Under the pieces are notes generated by a model that saw nothing but the letters and a program-made list of their open reading frames with translations, ran no database searches and was not told where the DNA came from. Below, piece by piece: positions 59,558-64,000 of a DNA stretch of 64,000 nt. Origin of the DNA: Salminus brasiliensis (lineage: Eukaryota; Chordata; Actinopteri; Characiformes; Bryconidae); contig NC_132878.1 in the NCBI RefSeq assembly GCF_030463535.1, forward strand, positions 89,399,855-89,463,854. The letters run 5' to 3'. How positions within the stretch are numbered: the stretch's first letter is position 1; each line of letters begins with the position of its first letter. A program made the position numbers and the translations under genes.

Positions 59558-60698
59558 TATGCTACACCAAGCAAACGTTTGTTTGTTTGTGATTGCTGGT
59601 GATTTTCTGTCTGTTGATGTCTAGTCTTCACACTTTCCCAACATTCAGAAGCCTGCTGTTACAGTCTGCTAGTGTTACCACACTCCTTTATTAACTATGC
59701 AGCATTTCTTCATTACACAATTATACTTTTCACTCATTTATTCTGTTCTGAAACCAAATAAACATTTTTTTATCAGAACAAACACCTTGGGTGTAAATTC
59801 ACACTTAATATTCAGAGCTGCTACACTGGCAAAGCTGGAACACACATGAAACCAGATAAATAGTTAAATACACTCCTCTGTTTAACTTAAATTGAAACAG
59901 ATTTCATTCTGTATAAATATTCAATATTTAATTGAGTCAACAAACATAAATAGATGCATATTACAGCATTTTTGTAAAATTTATCTCATTTAATAATAAG
60001 GTTTTTCAAGAAAAGAGACAACATCTGTGTCTCAAGTCTCATGAATAAAAAAACATATATAAGACATAGATTATATGAATAACTACAATTAGAACTGACA
60101 CTAGTGGTGATACATATGACCTCAACTCAAAATCATGATTAACAGTTTACCTCAACTGTGATTATTAAACAATCCTCAGGTTGCTCAGCTGACTCAGTGT
60201 TTGAGTTCTGGCTGCAGTCACATGACTACATATGCAGTAGTATGTTTTTAAGGGGACAGCACATGAACAGATACAAAAAAAGAAAGTTTTCAATTTAAGG
60301 ATTAATTTTCAATTAATTGCCCAGCCCTTATTGGCATCTAGCATTGTTTAACCTAAGAAGTGTAAGACCATGCCGAGGGTGTATCTGGAGAACCTGCTAT
60401 ACAAGACATTCAAGTCATACTGATTAACTTTGACATCAGAGCATCCATATGAAGTCATAAGTAGATATACAGTTAACTGTGGGAAAGGGAAAAGCCACAG
60501 TAATAGGGCTAGAAACATACTTTTTTTTAAATGACATCAGTGGTGTTAAGTGGCTAAACCCTGAAATAAATGTTTTGTAATTAAATTGCAGGTTAGCAAT
60601 TGAAATTTAGCAAATTGAAAATTAGCAGGTGGTCGGATAGCGTATGAAGGCTGCCACTTTAGATGAGCTAAAAGCATTAGGTAGGAGTCTGTGTAGAG

Positions 60699-60981
60699 TA
60701 GAGCTGGGCGATATGGAACATTTTTATATCACAATATTTAAAGACATCTCTGATAACCAATATTTATCACAATATTTCATCATGTAGACAAGTACCGTGA
60801 GTACCGTGTTTTTTTCCTCCAAATATGCTTCACTCTTTTGAATTGATTAAGACTGATTACACTTATAACGTGTAGATAATCAGTGCTGTTTAAGCACTGA
60901 CGATATCCACGATACACTCAGCATATTGTATACCACAATTTATCACAATGCGATAAAATATTGTCATATTGCCCAGCTCTA
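60699..60981. mobile_element. hAT-type MITE
   Basis: Begins TAGAGCTGGGCGATATGG and ends in the near complement (CATATTGCCCAGCTCTA). It is flanked by gtgtagag and gtgtacag, an 8-base target duplication with one mismatch, as hAT elements make. AT-rich core without a coding frame. Confidence 0.8.
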
Positions 60982-60984
60982 GTG

Positions 60985-61310
60985 TACAGTACGCCCCCCT
61001 TGTGCTGGTAAAACATTTCTGATCAGCCTTGTTGAGGCATGGACTCCACAAAACCTCTGAAGGTGTCCTGTGGTATCTGGCACCAAGACATTATTAACAG
61101 TTCCTTGAAATCCTGTAAGTTGTAGGTTGGGCCTCCGTGGATCACATCATGAGCTTTGGGTACCTATGACCCTGTCACCGGTTCACCGGTTGTCTTTCCT
61201 TGGAGCACTTCTGGTAGGTACTGACCACTGCATACCGGCAACACCCCACAAGACCTGCCTGATGTTTTGGAGATGTTCATTAACCATTTTTTCTGCTTCC
61301 AACACATCAC
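60985..61310 (-). repeat. dispersed repeat family C fragment
   Basis: Contains ggcatggactccacaaaacc, tctgaaggtgtcctgtggta and ctgatgttttggagatgttc. It directly abuts the hAT-type MITE on its left. Confidence 0.55.
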
Positions 61311-62297
61311 CTTCAAGACCTCTTTTTGGCTTACTACATATTTTAAAATGAACTTAATACATTATAGTGAATGGCTTTAGATATTGGTCTTCACCTATTA
61401 TGTTGCACCTCAACAAAACACAGAAGAATCACCAACATGATAACTTGGAGTAGCTGTATCATTCCATCTAATGCACCTACACTTTACAACAGCAGGCCAT
61501 GGACAACAAACTGGCCAAAAATATCTGAAAGATCCAGGGCGAGATTAAGCAAAGATCTTTCTCTATCTCAGGTGAATTTAGGTTAGGGTAGATTTAGCCT
61601 CAGCGGTGGGGACCTCAGCCTGGAAGCTGGTAGGCCGCAGTGCACCTGAAGAGACCTGGACTCTCAAAGAGGAACGGCAGAGAACAGAGAGCCAGCTAAC
61701 TCCTGTCCAGCCCATACATCATCCTGCCTGGACTCACGCTCCTGAGGCCCCACTGAGATTAATTAAAGCCCTGTGGAGGCTGAGGTACTGCACTTAGATG
61801 AGCACTTGGGATAAGATGAATTACCGTTAGCATCAGTTCAACCAGTATGTCTTGCTCATCAGCACAAACGAGGCTCCTGGTTGGGGGAGGGAGGGGAAGG
61901 GGGTTATGTTCACACCTCAAAGAATCATACTCAACTGCAAGGCATCTAAACAGGAAAGCAAGGGAGGGCTGGGTGAATATAGAACAGTGAGATATCAGCT
62001 AGCATGCATTGCCATGGTGATGCAGAATCTTTAACACACGTGCCACAGCATACATGTGCCAGGGTGGACTACTTTTTTCAACCTTTTATCCCATATAATT
62101 AAACAGGGAGAAACTGTGGAGAAGGTTAGCAAAGTGGTGGATCCCTAGGGTGTGAAGGAACCATGCTCCTCCCTCAACATTCATAGCTGAGGTACCGTTA
62201 ACCAAGACCCTGAACCCCCCTGGGTGCTGTGCAATAGCTGTATAGTGTGTTTCTAATTACACAGGCTGATTTCTGTTACTGTGCTTCTAAGACTAAT

Positions 62298-62680
62298 ACA
62301 CTATATGGACAAACATTTTTGGCTCATTCATTGTTGCTTATTGCTGTGAGGATTTGATAGCATTCAGTGACAAGAGTGTTAGTGAGGTCAGCTGGATGAC
62401 CCCGCCACCCCACCCAATCCCCAACTCATCCCAAAAGTACTGGATGGAGCACCAACCATCATTTCAGAGAGCACAGTTCCACTGCTCCACAGTTCAATAA
62501 TGGCTGGCTTTATACCCTTATTTTTTCATATAAAGCCCCTTAGCATTAACTGGTGGTGCAGTGGATCTGTGTTCTCTGGAATGATGGTGCTTTTGGGATG
62601 AGCTGAGGAGTTGTTGATGAGGTGGGATGGTTATCATCCAACATCCTGACCTCACTAACGCTCTTGTCATTGAATCTAGC
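62298..62680. mobile_element. two MITE family A pieces head to head
   Basis: A + strand piece (62,298-62,530, from cactatatggacaaacattt) meets a - strand piece (62,545-62,680, ggtggtgcagtggatctgtg to cattgaatctagc). Confidence 0.6.
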
Positions 62681-64000
62681 CCAGTGGGCTATATTGCTGT
62701 AGCCTTAATAGATTGTCATATGGACTTGTGAACTCTTCAGAGCAGATTAGTCTTCAGATCAGATTAGCTCCAAGTTCTGGAGACAGCTCCATGTTCTGAC
62801 AGACCAGGGTGCAAATGAAATGGTCAGAATGACAGTATATCAGATTACCTGCAGGTTTCTGCTTTATATAGGAGAAAGCATCTCCTCATATAAGGCAAGA
62901 AAAACAACAGAAAGTGCCTGAAAAACCTGGCCAGTCACTGATCTGTATGTCAGTTCACTCACACCGGACAACACTTGACCTAGTTCTGAAAGCTAGCATG
63001 TGACTGTGCTTTGGAATCGCTCCAAGCACCGCCAGCAATGGAACAGGTCCTACAAAACAACATCCACACACTTCTACCAGTTCCAAGTTCAGTGCTTTTA
63101 CTCTGCAAGTCTATGACTGAACTGCATGAGGGATCAACTGATGACTCAGCTAAGCTTATAAAAACAGTGTGGTTCTTAATGTGGATGAGTCAGCGGCAGA
63201 GATATATTTAAGAGGTAATTCTGGTCTTCAGGATTTGATTTTGAGGGGGATTTTAACTATAATGAGAACATTTATGTTATACAGTATTTACAGCTTTTAA
63301 AAACAATCCATACCTACTATTACAATTATAAACTACATACCTGGATTACACACATGACTTTCTCGGTACTTCCATTGCAGCCTCCTTAATTTAACTCAGC
63401 AATGTCACAGAACCAAGGACTGCACTGCAGATTAACCAGAAAGTGGTCCATGCTTCATCCACATTATCCAGTAATCCAGTGACCTTATTGGACTTTAATG
63501 TCCCAACTACGTTTTTTTCTTATAAAAAGAAAAAGTAATTCTATATCCTAAACGATTATGACTGCAACTTAAAAAATATTTGTCACATCCTTTTGGACAA
63601 GCCTATGTGTTTCACATTATTGCACTCAGCGTATTCAAAGTACAAGCATTAGTTAAAACGAACAATGAAATAAAGCAAAATTGGTTGGCTTGCCACTTGC
63701 ACAGCGTCTTTCTGAAGGCCCCTAGTGGTCATTCTGCCAGAAGATTACAACTGAACCGATGTTCACTCTGCACATAGTTTAACAGGATGAGTGCAGAATC
63801 TCTTTGTGCTATCATGTTTTTATTGGCCTAAAATAGCCTCAAAAGAGGCTATTTTTTCTAACATATTAACAGTAAAACGTGACTGATATGTCACTTATAA
63901 TCCTATCTATGTGTCTTCCATATTCACAATGAGCCATTTAAAATAACATAAAAACAGTTTGTGTTACTATGTTGTTCATTGGCCCACAAAGGCCAGTAAA

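Larger units (their letters stand above)
46621..64000. other. probable rims2 long-form intron / upstream DNA
   Basis: No rims2 or other exon recognised on either strand. Content is the repeats listed separately plus unique AT-rich sequence (47,200-48,700; 50,700-52,800; 59,560-60,690; 62,700-64,000). If long RIM2 forms exist in this fish, this is intron between the last upstream shared exon and the gamma exon. Confidence 0.5.

Overview
The window is nuclear DNA from a vertebrate, almost certainly a ray-finned (teleost) fish. It holds large intron-split genes with GT-AG junctions. Between them lie Tc1/mariner-type transposons, L2-like LINE 3' ends, tRNA-derived SINEs and long CA, AT and GA microsatellites. 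It is not bacterial: most open frames are short and chance-derived, and there are no operons or ribosome binding sites. Order and species cannot be fixed from sequence alone.

Three genes are recognised, in the order known from human chromosome 8q22 (RIMS2-DCSTAMP-DPYS). (1) dpys, dihydropyrimidinase, + strand: nine coding exons between 10139 and 26072 join in frame to 501 codons plus stop, with all metal ligands intact. (2) dcstamp, dendritic-cell-specific transmembrane protein, - strand: three coding exons between 32399 and 28105, 482 residues, convergent with dpys. (3) rims2, - strand: the first exon of the short gamma form (45882-45717) plus the five shared 3' exons (39939-38497), together 292 residues with one C2B domain. 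The 3' UTR probably runs down to a poly(A) signal near 35,900. Exons of the long forms (RING/zinc finger, PDZ, C2A) are not visible and would lie at higher coordinates beyond the window.

The genes are not a functional unit. dpys acts in liver/kidney pyrimidine breakdown, dcstamp in osteoclast and macrophage fusion, and rims2 at synaptic and secretory release sites. Their adjacency is conserved synteny.

Layout: 1-9,590 is AT-rich intergenic DNA with an L2 end, nested palindromes, a dead Tc1 element and a possible solo LTR. 10,139-26,072 is dpys, with three intronic minisatellites and a 146-bp palindrome. 26,073-28,104 is intergenic. 28,105-32,399 is dcstamp. 32,400-35,890 is repeat-rich intergenic DNA. 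35,890-45,882 is rims2. 45,883-64,000 is the gamma promoter side and the probable long-form intron, with many repeats and a few complex non-repetitive blocks that could be conserved regulatory DNA. I found no clearly novel biological system. The most unusual signals are the long palindromes, two unrelated minisatellites both in strict 20-bp register, and a splice-phase constraint in dcstamp.
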